Position numbers and translations under genes: made by a program
In this document: one piece after another, positions 26,501 through 36,100 of the stretch
How positions within the stretch are numbered: the stretch's first letter is position 1
How the letters are laid out: each line of letters opens with the position of its first letter
Assembly: GCA_902791945.1 (NCBI GenBank)
Contig: CADAXR010000006.1
Location: forward strand, 1 to 54,046
DNA from: an uncultured Bacteroidia bacterium
GTDB lineage: Bacteria; Bacteroidota; Bacteroidia; Bacteroidales; UBA932
Direction of reading: 5' to 3'
DNA: 54,046 nucleotides
Notes under the pieces: model-generated
The model's database searches: none
The model's input: only the letters and a program-made list of their open reading frames with translations
Told to the model about the DNA's origin: nothing

Positions 26501-27103
26501 AAGGACCTCAACGGCGACGGAAAGATCAACACCGGCGACAACACCCTCGACAATCCCGGCGACCGCCGCGTCATAGGCAACTCCCGCCCGCGCTACAACT
26601 ACGCGATCAAGGGCGATTTCAGCTGGTACGGAGTCGATATCAGCATCTTCTTGCAGGGTGTCGGGAAACTCAGCTGGATGCCCAACGGCAACTGCATCTA
26701 CTTCTGGGGTCCCTACTCATACCACCGCCCGACCTTCATCCCTACCGACTTCGAAGCCAAATGCTGGTCTGAAGAAGAAGGCGCTGACAACAGCAAGGCG
26801 ATATTCCCCCGCAGGAGAGGCCGTATCGCCACCACCAGCAACCTTGTGACATCCGATTTCTACCTCCAGAACGCGGCCTATCTGCGCTTGAAGAACCTCA
26901 CCGTCGGATACACTCTTCCCATCAAGAGCAATGTACTGGAAAAAGTACGTTTCTACTTCTCCGGAGAAAACCTGTGCTATTTCTCACCGATGCGGAGAGC
27001 CACAAAGTACATAGATCCTGAAGTGGCCACGACGTCGGTCTCCGAGGACTGCACCTATCCGTATTCCAAGACCTTCTCTTTCGGTGTTGACATTACATTC
27101 TGA
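23504..27103 (+). CDS. susC-like: SusC/RagA family TonB-linked outer membrane transporter with STN domain (right PUL)
   Basis: 1199 residues. Signal sequence to about residue 27 (LALLAPILAGAQ), STN domain (about 30-105), carboxypeptidase-D-regulatory-like domain (about 118-190, FKGVVVDRSGEPLIGASLID), the motif VVVGYGTQKRVNLTGAV, plug (about 215-325, ILVDGIEGTLTQVNPNDIES, GAKASAGVILITTKSG) and a barrel with ELSGRFDGSSRFPKKHRW and DVKYKDLNGDGKINTGD, ending FGVDITF. It imports the oligomer bound by SusD and, through STN and FecR, reports substrate to the sigma factor. Codon use is more GC-rich than in the left PUL, so the two PULs may differ in age or origin. Confidence 0.95.
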   Translation: MSKSSQLRTLRAMLVSLALLAPILAGAQNVTLDLKDVTVQEAVTMLQSQGNYTIVINAENVDLQKRISVSVKDAPLSEALAQIFAGQNLDFSVSGNTVSVTRHKAAPQAQTGPVKAPFKGVVVDRSGEPLIGASLIDKESGKYALTDDNGEFAFDELTFPASLTASYIGFNDQEFQITGREAQPFNVVMTSENTVLEELVVVGYGTQKRVNLTGAVSVIDGKEINSRPVTNTAMAIQGADPSLVLTTSSGSIDGSQYSVNIRGKLSINSGSPLILVDGIEGTLTQVNPNDIESISVLKDASACAIYGAKASAGVILITTKSGAEGKAKITYNGRASFSMNTTSTDFITNGYDYINLTNDFYKTYKGYGAWTYTDEQMQMLYERRGDKTENPERPWVIPDETGTYSYVYLGNFDWYNFIFNKIRPETEHNLTVRGGTDKVKYYASARYLYREGIFADKAKDIYNGISLRGKVDAKIAKWLNYSTNISFERTKYEWGGFYELDGSAQVLSKDEAMQGIIWNVTQNVSPTYVPYNPDGTIAMVPGFMADATSPLMSGRAGVFMDERYHNSNTNNWWTWTNRLTFNIYDGLKFIADYTYRRRDRRATNRCLPTTNAYDNINQRMYVGNGLTGGLFSNGSIYDFTREYRYYQNGNVINAYFSYDNTFAKDHHVSATLGGNYDDYYSSAITVQQKGSLSDALSYINMANGEIEEAYQNNSSYRTLGFFGRVNYDWKGRYLIELSGRFDGSSRFPKKHRWGFFPSFSVGWRLSEEPFWEKVKPYVSNAKFRFSYGTLGNQQVDNYYYWEEIKTKLLEGYTFDGITNAAYAYSESPVSSSLTWETVVNSNLGIDLGFLRNRLTLSADFFIRDTKNMLTTGMTLPYVYGENAPKENAANLRTKGYELAISWKDNVTVLGQPLYYGITATLGDFVTHITKFNNEKKLLSENYVGKRLGDIWGYVTDGVFATDEEAAAYEASIESFDTVNKGIKAQVAPWNHLMSGDVKYKDLNGDGKINTGDNTLDNPGDRRVIGNSRPRYNYAIKGDFSWYGVDISIFLQGVGKLSWMPNGNCIYFWGPYSYHRPTFIPTDFEAKCWSEEEGADNSKAIFPRRRGRIATTSNLVTSDFYLQNAAYLRLKNLTVGYTLPIKSNVLEKVRFYFSGENLCYFSPMRRATKYIDPEVATTSVSEDCTYPYSKTFSFGVDITF

Positions 27104-27108
27104 CGACT

Positions 27109-28980
27109 ATGAAAAAGATTATCATACCATTCGCCCTGATTGCGGCCTTGTTCACGGCTTCTTCCTGCGAAGATTTCCTGACAAAGTCGCCGGAGAGTTC
27201 CCTTTCTCCCGACTCGTATTTCTCGAGCGCGGCGGAACTCGAACTCTGGGCCAATAAATTCTACAACGATATACTACCTACGGCCGGCGAGCTCGCGGAG
27301 CTCAGTGCCGACGACAACGGCTCGTCTTCCTCCCTTACCGCAATCCAGAAGGGGACGCGCACTCCTTCTTCCAAATCCTGGAGTGCAGGCACCTGGAAAC
27401 CGCTGCGCAACATCAACTTCCTGCTTGAAAACAACAAGTGCAGCGACCTTGTGACCAAGCAGATGTACGACGGCGTAGCCTATTTTTTCCGCGCCTGGTT
27501 CTACTTTGAAAAGGTGCGCCAGTACGGCGACATCCCCTGGTACGACCACGTGATCGAATCATCCGACACGGAAGATCTCAACAAACCCCGCGACCCTCGC
27601 GGCTATGTGATGCTGAAGGTGATGCAGGATCTCGACAAAGCTTACGAACTGCTCCCGGCAAAATGGGCGACAGACCCCGTGTATCACGTTTCAAAGGATG
27701 CTGCTCTCGCCCTCAAGTCCAGGGCAGCCCTGTTTGAAGGAACTTTCCGCAAATACCACGCGGGCACTGAATTCGTCCCTGTTGACGAACAGACCTTTGA
27801 AGGCATTACCATCTCCTCCGAGTGGTTCCTCCGCCAGGCAGTCGATGCCGCCGGCAAGATGCTCGGTACCCGCCAGCTCTACACCGGCAACACGCTCCAG
27901 CTTTCAGCGGTGGACGCCAACGCTTCCTACCGTGAATATTTCATCCTGGAAAGCGCTGAGACCAGCGAGACCATCCTGTCACGCCGCTACAGCGTCGATG
28001 TGATGGTGCGCCACGGCATTCAGTTCGACTATAAAAACCAGAGGCGCAGCGCTTCCCTCGAATTCACCAACCACTACCTACAAAGAAACGGTCAGCCCAT
28101 CCAGGCCAGAACGGGCTATGAGACCCTCAGTTACTACGACCTCTTCCAGAACAGGGACCCCCGTATGTCACAGACTCTTCAAGGGCCGGATTTCGTGATG
28201 GCCGACTTCGACGAGACGAGCGAGGCGACCCCGAAACCACATCTGAAGGAACAGCTCTCCTGGGAACGTACCTTCAACGGATTCAGGGTCATAAAGTACA
28301 TCTCCGACACAAGCCACGAGACTGCCACGACCTCTACTACCGACTTCCCTCTCATCCGCTACCCGGAAGTCCTGCTGAACTATGCCGAGGCCAAAGCCGA
28401 GCTCGGTGAACTCACTCAGGACGACATCACGAAGACTATAGATGTTATCCGCGCGCGCGTAGCCATGCAGCCAATGACGATGCCGACGATGGCCGACGGT
28501 TTTTTGCTGCAATACTATAAGAAGGTAAAAGAGGACGCCCCCCAGCTCGCTGCCCTTTTGGAAGTGCGCCGCGAGCGCACCGTAGAGCTCTTCTGTGAAG
28601 GCTTCCGTCAGTGGGATCTGCTCCGCTGGGGTGAAGGCGCCAAACTGACCCCGAAAGCCACCGGCGGGTTCCACGGTATCTATATCGCAGGCTCCGAAGT
28701 GGGGACGGATATCGACCTTGACAAAGACGGCAAAGCCGACCTCTATATCTACAGGGGCACGAAGGGCAACTCACAGGCCCCTGCGACCAACCAGATCCAG
28801 CTGGGCAGCGGCTATTCGCTGTCGGAGGGGGATCACGGCTATCTCACCTACTGGGCTGCCGAAGACTATGAATGGAACGAAGGACGCGACTACCTCTGGC
28901 CGATTCCTGCCGACCAGCGCACCCTCACCGGGTTTGCGCTGTCGCAGAACCCCGGCTGGGACGACGGTCTTTCCGAATAA
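27109..28980 (+). CDS. susD-like: RagB/SusD family nutrient uptake outer membrane lipoprotein (right PUL)
   Basis: 623 residues. Signal with lipobox FTASSC (about residue 20). Landmarks: SPESSLSPDSYFSSAAELEL near the N-terminus, YFFRAWFYFEKVRQYGDIPW (about 125-145), ALALKSRAALFEGTFRK, FPLIRYPEVLLNYAEAKAEL (about 410-430), ERTVELFCEGFRQWDLLRWG and a C-terminal YLWPIPADQR with SQNPGW. It is the lid and binding subunit of the SusC encoded five bases upstream. Its insert (about 525-565), with repeated acidic and aromatic residues, is unique relative to the left SusD and may shape specificity. Confidence 0.93.
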   Translation: MKKIIIPFALIAALFTASSCEDFLTKSPESSLSPDSYFSSAAELELWANKFYNDILPTAGELAELSADDNGSSSSLTAIQKGTRTPSSKSWSAGTWKPLRNINFLLENNKCSDLVTKQMYDGVAYFFRAWFYFEKVRQYGDIPWYDHVIESSDTEDLNKPRDPRGYVMLKVMQDLDKAYELLPAKWATDPVYHVSKDAALALKSRAALFEGTFRKYHAGTEFVPVDEQTFEGITISSEWFLRQAVDAAGKMLGTRQLYTGNTLQLSAVDANASYREYFILESAETSETILSRRYSVDVMVRHGIQFDYKNQRRSASLEFTNHYLQRNGQPIQARTGYETLSYYDLFQNRDPRMSQTLQGPDFVMADFDETSEATPKPHLKEQLSWERTFNGFRVIKYISDTSHETATTSTTDFPLIRYPEVLLNYAEAKAELGELTQDDITKTIDVIRARVAMQPMTMPTMADGFLLQYYKKVKEDAPQLAALLEVRRERTVELFCEGFRQWDLLRWGEGAKLTPKATGGFHGIYIAGSEVGTDIDLDKDGKADLYIYRGTKGNSQAPATNQIQLGSGYSLSEGDHGYLTYWAAEDYEWNEGRDYLWPIPADQRTLTGFALSQNPGWDDGLSE

Positions 28981-28992
28981 ATCGAGGATGCT

Positions 28993-31428
28993 ATGAAAAA
29001 GATATTTTCTGTAATATTTCCCGCCATACTCGCACTGATGTGCGCATGCGGAGAAAAAAACACTGAGGATTTCGGACTGCCTCTAAGCGTTTCAACCACA
29101 TCCGTGGACATTCCCGCCCTCGGTGGGCAGATGGCCATTTCGGTCACTTCCCACACCGACTGGATAGCCCGTTCCTCCGTAAGCTGGCTCAAACTGGTAA
29201 CCGCCACGGGAAAAGGCGGGGACCAGCCTTCCAGTTTTATGGTCCAGGTCGATGAAAACAAGACCACCTTCGAGCGCACCGCCACAATTACCGTTCTCAA
29301 CATCGGCAAGGAGAGCCTCGAAATCGGCTTCACCCAGGCCGCCGGCAGCGGCGAAAGCACCTCCGGCAGGGGCATTAACAATGCCGAGGACCTCGTGGCC
29401 TTTGCAAAGGCCGTCAACGGCGAGGGATCGATAGCCCAGTATATGGTGGACGGAGCCGTCAGAATCAACAACGACATAGACTGCTCCTCCATCACCGAGT
29501 GGATTCCGGCAGGTACGGAGGAAATGCCTCTCACCTACAACATCAACGGCAACAACAAGACCCTCTACAACATCAATTGGAAGATTGACGCGTCTGCCTC
29601 GCCCCATCTCGGCTTCATCGGATACGCCAGGAACGTCACCATCGGAAAACTGAATTTCGGTTCCGAAGGGAGCAGGATTGAGTTTACCGGCGAGGCGGAA
29701 GGCAAGGTCCGCGCCGGCGCGATAGTAGGTTACGGCGTCGGACTCACCATGGAAAAGGTGACCAACAACGCCGACCTCACCGTCACCGGGACCGGTGCGA
29801 CCGGCAACAACCTCATCGTCGGCGGCCTTGTCGGCTATATGGACAGCGCCAGCTCGATTGGAGGTACCCTTAAGGCAAAGGGATGTGTCAACAACGGCGA
29901 CATCACCGTGAGCGTCGCCGGCCAGGAAGGCGGCCTTGTCGGCTATAATGCGGGCGTGATAAGAAACTGCTCGAATTACGGAACCATAACCGGGCCTTCG
30001 GACGGGACCTACGGCCCCGGCTGGCTCTGCTCCTACAACACCTCCAAATCGAAAGTCAAGGAAAACTACGGCTACGGATTTGTCGGCACGACTCCTGCCA
30101 TGATGCGCAACTCGATGATGAACTGCGAGACGGCTTATGCCCTGGAGGAGAACACTGTGGACTGGACGCTTGACGCCTACTACGACTGGGAGGAAGTTGA
30201 AAGCAAACAGCTTCACCCGGGCGCTGTCTATCACCACTACAGCTGCACCAACGTCCCCCGTCAGGTCCGCGTGCTTGAAATCGACCTGACAAACCCGGGC
30301 ATAGAGATTACGCAGGCATTTGCCGGAGAAATAGTGCCGAATCCCAACTGGATAGGCTCCAACGACAACAACAACGGCTTCAAGCTGCGCGAGCGTCTTT
30401 CCGACGTGTGCTCAAGGCGCCGCAGCGAGGGGCAGAAAATCCTCGCCGGTGTCAACTGCTGCTTCTTCGATTCCAACGACGGATTCCCCCGCGGCCACGT
30501 GGTGGAGGAGGGAGAACCGATTTTCATCAACAACCCCGCCGTCGTAAGTAAACTGCCCAACCACGCCTGGGCTTTCACAGTGTTCGAGGACGGCACGGCT
30601 TCCTGCGGAGTCAAAAAGTTCAGCGGGAAAATGAAAGCCGGCGGCAAGGAATACTCCTACAGCTCGGTCAACGACACGATTCTCCGTCACGCCTCCCCCA
30701 ACTACCAGGCCAACCTGTTCACTTCGAGATATGTTTACAAGCCCTATCCGGGCGAGCCTGACAATCACGTCAATCCGCTCGCGAAAAACGTTCTCTACGT
30801 AGTGTGCGAATACACAGGGGCCAATATGACGGTCAACACCGGCTATGCGGCCGCCACTGTCGTCGAAGTACTCGACGGCAGGGCCACGCCACTGACCAAC
30901 CTACCCTACCAGACCTCGAAAAAACGCGTGGTCGTAGCGCTTTCCGGGGATATGGCTTCGGAGTGGAGCACATTCATCCAGCCGGGCGCAACCGTTGAGT
31001 TCAAATGCGACATGGCAATCGACGAAGACGCTTCGAAACCGATCCATACCCTGGCATCCACGATGTACCAGATTATGAGGGACGGCGAGGATGCGTCCAA
31101 CACCCCGGGGCCCGACGCCAGTCTCTACTCCAAATTCGACCCGAAGACGTTCCCTGTAGTAAGCCAGGACGGGACCAGGGTCTGGCTTGTCGAAATCGAC
31201 GGACGTCAGGTAAGCAACGGCTGGTATTCACTTGGCGTCAAAGGCTATGAGATGTATCGCATCGCCAAGAAACTCGGCGGCTGGTGGGTCACGGGCATGG
31301 ACGGGGGCGGCTCTTCGTCCATATGGGTCTATGACGCTTCCAAAGGAAGCGGCTCCATTGTCAGCAAGCCTTGCGATTCAAGGGGAGAACGCAGCTGTAT
31401 GAATTATATACTTATAAGGGAAAAATAA
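28993..31428 (+). CDS. Divergent phosphodiester glycosidase (NAGPA/DUF2233 type) with BACON-like and GLUG-type repeat domains, lipoprotein
   Basis: 811 residues. Lipobox at ALMCAC (Cys about 17). A BACON-like Ig domain (about 30-115), then a GLUG-type repeat module (about 125-360) with DIDCSSITEWIPAG and repeated VGGLVGY units, then the catalytic domain (about 400-811). The latter shows AGVNCCFFDSNDGFPRG (in place of NGGYF), VWLVEIDGRQ and GWWVTGMDGGGSSSIWV near the C-terminus, followed by MNYILI. The PRTAIG motif present in the left PUL enzyme is not seen, so substrate contacts differ. It follows susD by 12 bases and its TAA overlaps the next ATG by one base. Function inferred: removal of a sugar from a sugar-1-phosphate diester at the cell surface. 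Confidence 0.78.
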   Translation: MKKIFSVIFPAILALMCACGEKNTEDFGLPLSVSTTSVDIPALGGQMAISVTSHTDWIARSSVSWLKLVTATGKGGDQPSSFMVQVDENKTTFERTATITVLNIGKESLEIGFTQAAGSGESTSGRGINNAEDLVAFAKAVNGEGSIAQYMVDGAVRINNDIDCSSITEWIPAGTEEMPLTYNINGNNKTLYNINWKIDASASPHLGFIGYARNVTIGKLNFGSEGSRIEFTGEAEGKVRAGAIVGYGVGLTMEKVTNNADLTVTGTGATGNNLIVGGLVGYMDSASSIGGTLKAKGCVNNGDITVSVAGQEGGLVGYNAGVIRNCSNYGTITGPSDGTYGPGWLCSYNTSKSKVKENYGYGFVGTTPAMMRNSMMNCETAYALEENTVDWTLDAYYDWEEVESKQLHPGAVYHHYSCTNVPRQVRVLEIDLTNPGIEITQAFAGEIVPNPNWIGSNDNNNGFKLRERLSDVCSRRRSEGQKILAGVNCCFFDSNDGFPRGHVVEEGEPIFINNPAVVSKLPNHAWAFTVFEDGTASCGVKKFSGKMKAGGKEYSYSSVNDTILRHASPNYQANLFTSRYVYKPYPGEPDNHVNPLAKNVLYVVCEYTGANMTVNTGYAAATVVEVLDGRATPLTNLPYQTSKKRVVVALSGDMASEWSTFIQPGATVEFKCDMAIDEDASKPIHTLASTMYQIMRDGEDASNTPGPDASLYSKFDPKTFPVVSQDGTRVWLVEIDGRQVSNGWYSLGVKGYEMYRIAKKLGGWWVTGMDGGGSSSIWVYDASKGSGSIVSKPCDSRGERSCMNYILIREK

Positions 31429-33119
31429 TGAATACCGATATGAAAACATTTCATTCCATAACCCTCGTACTTCTTGCCGGAGCGGTGATGGCGGTGTCCT
31501 GCAATAAGAAAGATCCCGTCTATACCATCACGGCCGACAGGACGTCCATCCTGGAGATAGCCGCCAACAATCCGGGCATTGAGGCTATGATCATCACCAC
31601 GGACGCTCCCTACTGGATCGTGACGACTCCGGACTGGATCAAGCCGAGCGCAATCCACGGAGTGGGCGGAGGAGAAAGCCGTATCATAACTTTCACAATC
31701 GCTCCCAACTACAGGAACGAAGCGACGACCACCCTCGCCCGCAGCGGAGAAATCAAGTTCTCCGGCGGCAGGACTTCGCTCACCATCCCTGTTTCCCAGC
31801 AGGGTCACGAGGCATACATAGACCCGAGCCTGAGCATAGGAGGCATTCCCTCTGTCAGTGAGTTCCTCGACTTCGTGGAGGCCGTCAACGACGGCGAAGC
31901 CACCATCAGGTGGATGAACTCCGATTACGAAATCGAGCTCCTCGCCGACATCGACCTTTCAGGCGTGAGCGAGTGGACTCCAATCGGCAACGCCGAGAAG
32001 TCCGGCAACAGCAACAATGCCTCAAAAGCCTCAGGGAACACCTTCGAAGGCGTGTTCAACGGCGGTGGCCACACGATCCGTGGTTTCAATGTGACCGCCG
32101 ACATCGGCGAACAGGGCACCTGGGGACTGTTCGGATATCTTTCCCACGCTACCGTCAAGAATCTCAACGTGGAAGCGAACCTCAACCTGACCGCAAGCGG
32201 GATGGCCGACGCCGGCGTAATCGCCGGTACGGTTTACTGCTCGACCATCGAGAACGTAAAGGTCACGGCGACAATCAACTCCACCGGCACCACTACGACC
32301 AAGCGTTTCTCCGTCGGCGGCATCGCCGGATTCATGTTCAGTTCCTACGACCTCAATAACCAGACGTCCTACGACAGCTTCATCAAGGACTGCGAAGTGA
32401 CGGCCACGGTCAACATGGACTGCGGAGCCAATGCTGCCAACAACGTCTCATGTGCCATGTACGGCGGCATCGTGGGTTTCGCTACCAACATCAAGGACGA
32501 CTCGCGCAACTACATCGAGAACTGCGTCAACAACGGCACGATGAAGGTCAGGCTCGGACGCTGCAGCGGCATCGTTCCGACCTGCAACTACGGCACGATC
32601 GTGAAGGGCTGCACCAACAATGCCTCACAGGTCAACACCATCGTAGGCGGCCGTATCGGACAGATAGTCTGCAACATAAGCACAAATTCAGCGCTCATCG
32701 ACTGTGTCAACAACGGCGACCTCACGACGACCGATCCCGGGACGACAACCGGAGCGCTTGCCGCTCTCGTCGGTGACGACACCGTCTATATCGAAGGCGG
32801 CGAACGCATCGCGAACACCGGAACGATTCTCGGCTGCAACACCTCCTACCTTGGACTCATCGGTGCGAATATGACCCACTTCGACCATATCAGCAACATA
32901 GTCCTCAGCGGCCATCTCGGAGTGTACAAGAGCGACGGAAATCACGAGATGTATGCCGTCAATTCCTCCAACATTATGTCCTATGTCGGTAAAATCGGCA
33001 GCGGCTATGCTGAAAAGATGACCAACATCACCTACATCACCTCCGGCCCGGAGCCCGAGACACCGTCGGAAGGCGGCGGCATCTCCGACCTCGACCCTGT
33101 TGACGACACGTGGAACTAA
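31428..33119 (+). CDS. Surface lipoprotein with BACON-like domain and GLUG-type repeats
   Basis: About 563 residues from the ATG at 31428, which overlaps the previous stop (TAATG); MKTFHS four codons later is an alternative. Lipobox VMAVSC (about residue 24). A BACON-like domain (about 30-130, ends in VSQQG) precedes a module starting SVSEFLDFVEAVNDGEATIR, with DIDLSGVSEWTPIG (about 175-190), then repeated units of the type GGIAGF, NCVNNGTM and GLIGANM up to about 540. The C-terminus is acidic and Pro-rich. The same module recurs in the proteins at 28993, 33134 and 37405. No enzyme motif; likely a surface binding or scaffold protein of the right PUL. Confidence 0.7.
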   Translation: MNTDMKTFHSITLVLLAGAVMAVSCNKKDPVYTITADRTSILEIAANNPGIEAMIITTDAPYWIVTTPDWIKPSAIHGVGGGESRIITFTIAPNYRNEATTTLARSGEIKFSGGRTSLTIPVSQQGHEAYIDPSLSIGGIPSVSEFLDFVEAVNDGEATIRWMNSDYEIELLADIDLSGVSEWTPIGNAEKSGNSNNASKASGNTFEGVFNGGGHTIRGFNVTADIGEQGTWGLFGYLSHATVKNLNVEANLNLTASGMADAGVIAGTVYCSTIENVKVTATINSTGTTTTKRFSVGGIAGFMFSSYDLNNQTSYDSFIKDCEVTATVNMDCGANAANNVSCAMYGGIVGFATNIKDDSRNYIENCVNNGTMKVRLGRCSGIVPTCNYGTIVKGCTNNASQVNTIVGGRIGQIVCNISTNSALIDCVNNGDLTTTDPGTTTGALAALVGDDTVYIEGGERIANTGTILGCNTSYLGLIGANMTHFDHISNIVLSGHLGVYKSDGNHEMYAVNSSNIMSYVGKIGSGYAEKMTNITYITSGPEPETPSEGGGISDLDPVDDTWN

Positions 33120-33133
33120 CAGACAGACAAGCT

Positions 33134-36100
33134 ATGAAAAAGATATCGATATTTTTTGCACTTCTCTGTGCGGTCGTCTTCGCGACCGGCTGTGCCAAAG
33201 AGGCGATGGACGCTCCTGGAAGGACCGTTCTCAAGGCTTCAATGTCTTCAATGACAAGGACCGCCATCGACGGGGTCAAGGTCAGCTGGACTCCCGGGGA
33301 CGCAATCTGCGTCAACGGTGCCAATTCCTATCCGCTGACGGAAGGAGGCGCGACCGCGAACTTTGAGTTCAGGGCCGCACTCACGGCTCCCTACAAAGCT
33401 GTCTATCCGACTTCCATCTATAAGGACGCCACAACGGTGACGCTGCCTCTCCTTATCAATATGGATTCCTTCAGCGTCCCGCTTTCGGGATACCTCGCGG
33501 AAGGTGATGAGATCATCTTCAAGGCGATGACGGCCCTCATCAAACTGTCCATCACCGGAGAATCCACGACGACTGTCAGGGATGTCACCCTTAAAGGACT
33601 CGGAGGAGAGCAGATCAGCGGCGATTTCACGATAGACTATGAAACCGGCGCCATTACCGGAGCCTCCGACGGTGAAGCCTGCAAGGCCGTGAAGGTCAAT
33701 GTGGGCAAGGCTCTCTCGTCAACGCCCCTGGTTGTCTATATCCCGATCCCTGCCGGAGAGTATCCTTCCGGCTATCAGATCGACATCATCGACACGGAAG
33801 GCGGCATCATGCGCAACACTGTCTCGGCCCGCACGATAAGCGCCGGACAGCTCAGGCAGATGCCTGAGACGGCCTTCGAACCGAATTACACCGAAGATCC
33901 GGTCATCGGCGGCATACCTAATGCTGAAGAATTCCTCGCTTTCGCCAGCGCCGTCAACGAAGGGCGTTCTACGAAAAGGTGGGAAAACGAAGAAGGCTGG
34001 ATAAATCTCCTCGACGACATCGACTTTGACGGAGTCACGATGTGGACTCCCGTCGGCCACGCGACCGCCCCGTGGGCAAGTTACAACCCCCAGGTGACGA
34101 CGGGCAATCCTTTCACAGGTAAATTCGACGGCAACGCCCACCATATCAAGAACCTCAAACTGACGGACGCGGAGACCGTGGAAGGCCGGCATTTCGGTAT
34201 TTTCGGCTATCTCGGCCCCGGAGCGGTCGTGCAGAACTTCGTCATTGACGAGACCTGCTCGCTGACCGTTACATCCTCCGTTTCCCACAGCGCAGGACTT
34301 ATAGCCGGAGTGGCGTACGACGCTTCGGTCCGCGATGTCACGAGCTATGCTCCAATGTCCTACAGCGGAGGCTGCACCGGCTACCTGCACATGGCCCTCA
34401 TCGGCGGCATTTATGCTAAGGATGCGGGATGTACCGTGGACAGCGTCCACAACTACGGCAAAATGACCGTTACGAACACCGCCAACCTCAATGCAGGCGC
34501 GACGGCCATCCATTGCGCCGGTATCGTCGGCTTTGCCAACGCTCCTACGGGTAACGAAAAGCACAACAGGATTGCCGAGTGCAACAATAATGGAGATATG
34601 GTCTCCCAAGCCGGCAGGCAGGCAGGTGTCGTCGCGGTAGCCAATGCCTGCACCGACATTCTCAACTGCGAGAACCGCGGCAACCAGACCAATTCGATGA
34701 ACAAGCCCGACGGGACGCGTCTGGGAAATATCTGCTGCTACACGAACAGCAATTCCTCCATACAGGGCTGCAAGAACTACGGCAACCTCATTTCGACGAC
34801 CGGCGGTCGCGTGGGCGGCATTGTTTCGCTCCCGAACGCCGGGGTCTATGAGAACAACGAAAACTACGGCGAGATCATCTCCGACAGCGATTACCGGGGT
34901 GTCTTCTGGGGCTATGTCACCCAGGCTGCCGCCTGGAGCGGCGGAAAGGCCTCCGGCAAAGTCGGGAAGTACAATAACGGCAGCTACCAGTATGATGTCT
35001 ATCCCGAGAGTGAAAAAGTCAAATATCTCGGCAAGGACGGCTCCAGCGGGAAATGCACGGTCACGAACGTCATCATAGACATCGCGACCGGTGAAACCCC
35101 TGTCAATCCCGATCCGGAACTTGACGTCGATGCCGATTTCCGTATTTTCTTCATCGGCAACAGCTTCACCAAGGACGCCGTAGAGCATCTGCCCGGCATC
35201 CTCGCCGCCGCCGGGCTCAACAGGATACAGATGGTCCACATGTACTATGGCGGCCGTACCATCCCCGAGTACAACGACGGATGGCTCTCCTCCAGTGACT
35301 ATCACTGCTATGTCTGCAACCCCGGCCAGACCAGCTGGACGGATATCACCGGAAAGACCCTGGCCTCGGTTGCCGCGACAGGCAAATGGGATGTCGTCAC
35401 CATCCAGGAGCACACCGGGCGGCAACTCGCCTGGGGCTGGACCGATACCGAGAAAACGGCGGTCCAGGGCCTTGTGGACAAAGTGAAGGCCGCACAGACG
35501 GAAAACGACGCCACCCCGAAGATGTATTACATCCTCTCGCAGGCCTATCACGACCTGTCGAAAGCTCAGAATGTCACCAAGCCCTTTAGCGACACCGACG
35601 GGATGTGGACAGTCATCGCGGAGCAGGGACAGCACGCAGTGGAGGAATGCGGATTCGACGGCGTCATATCCACGGGCGCAATGCTCCAGAACCTCCGTAC
35701 CTCCGGCCTCAACAACTCCCTCGGCCTTACCCGTGACGGCTATCACATGGACTACGGCATCGCCCGCTACGGCGCCTCCTGCACGGTCTTCGAGACCGTC
35801 ATCGGCCCCTTCAACGGCAATGTAAAGCTGGACGACAACACCTACCGCACCGTAGGCGACAGCGAAGGCACGACGGCCATTACCGACTCCCGCGCGCCCA
35901 TCGCCCTCAAGGCCGCCCGCTATGCGATTGCAAAGCCTTACGAAGTGACTGACATGGAGGGAGAAGGCGGAGATGGGCCCGAGCAGCCCGTGGAGCCGGA
36001 CAATATCTCCATCGCCTCCGCCGCAGACCTTGTGGCATTTGCCGCCCGCGTCAACAGCGGCGACAAGGCCGCCATCATTGCGAACGTGACCCTCGCGGCC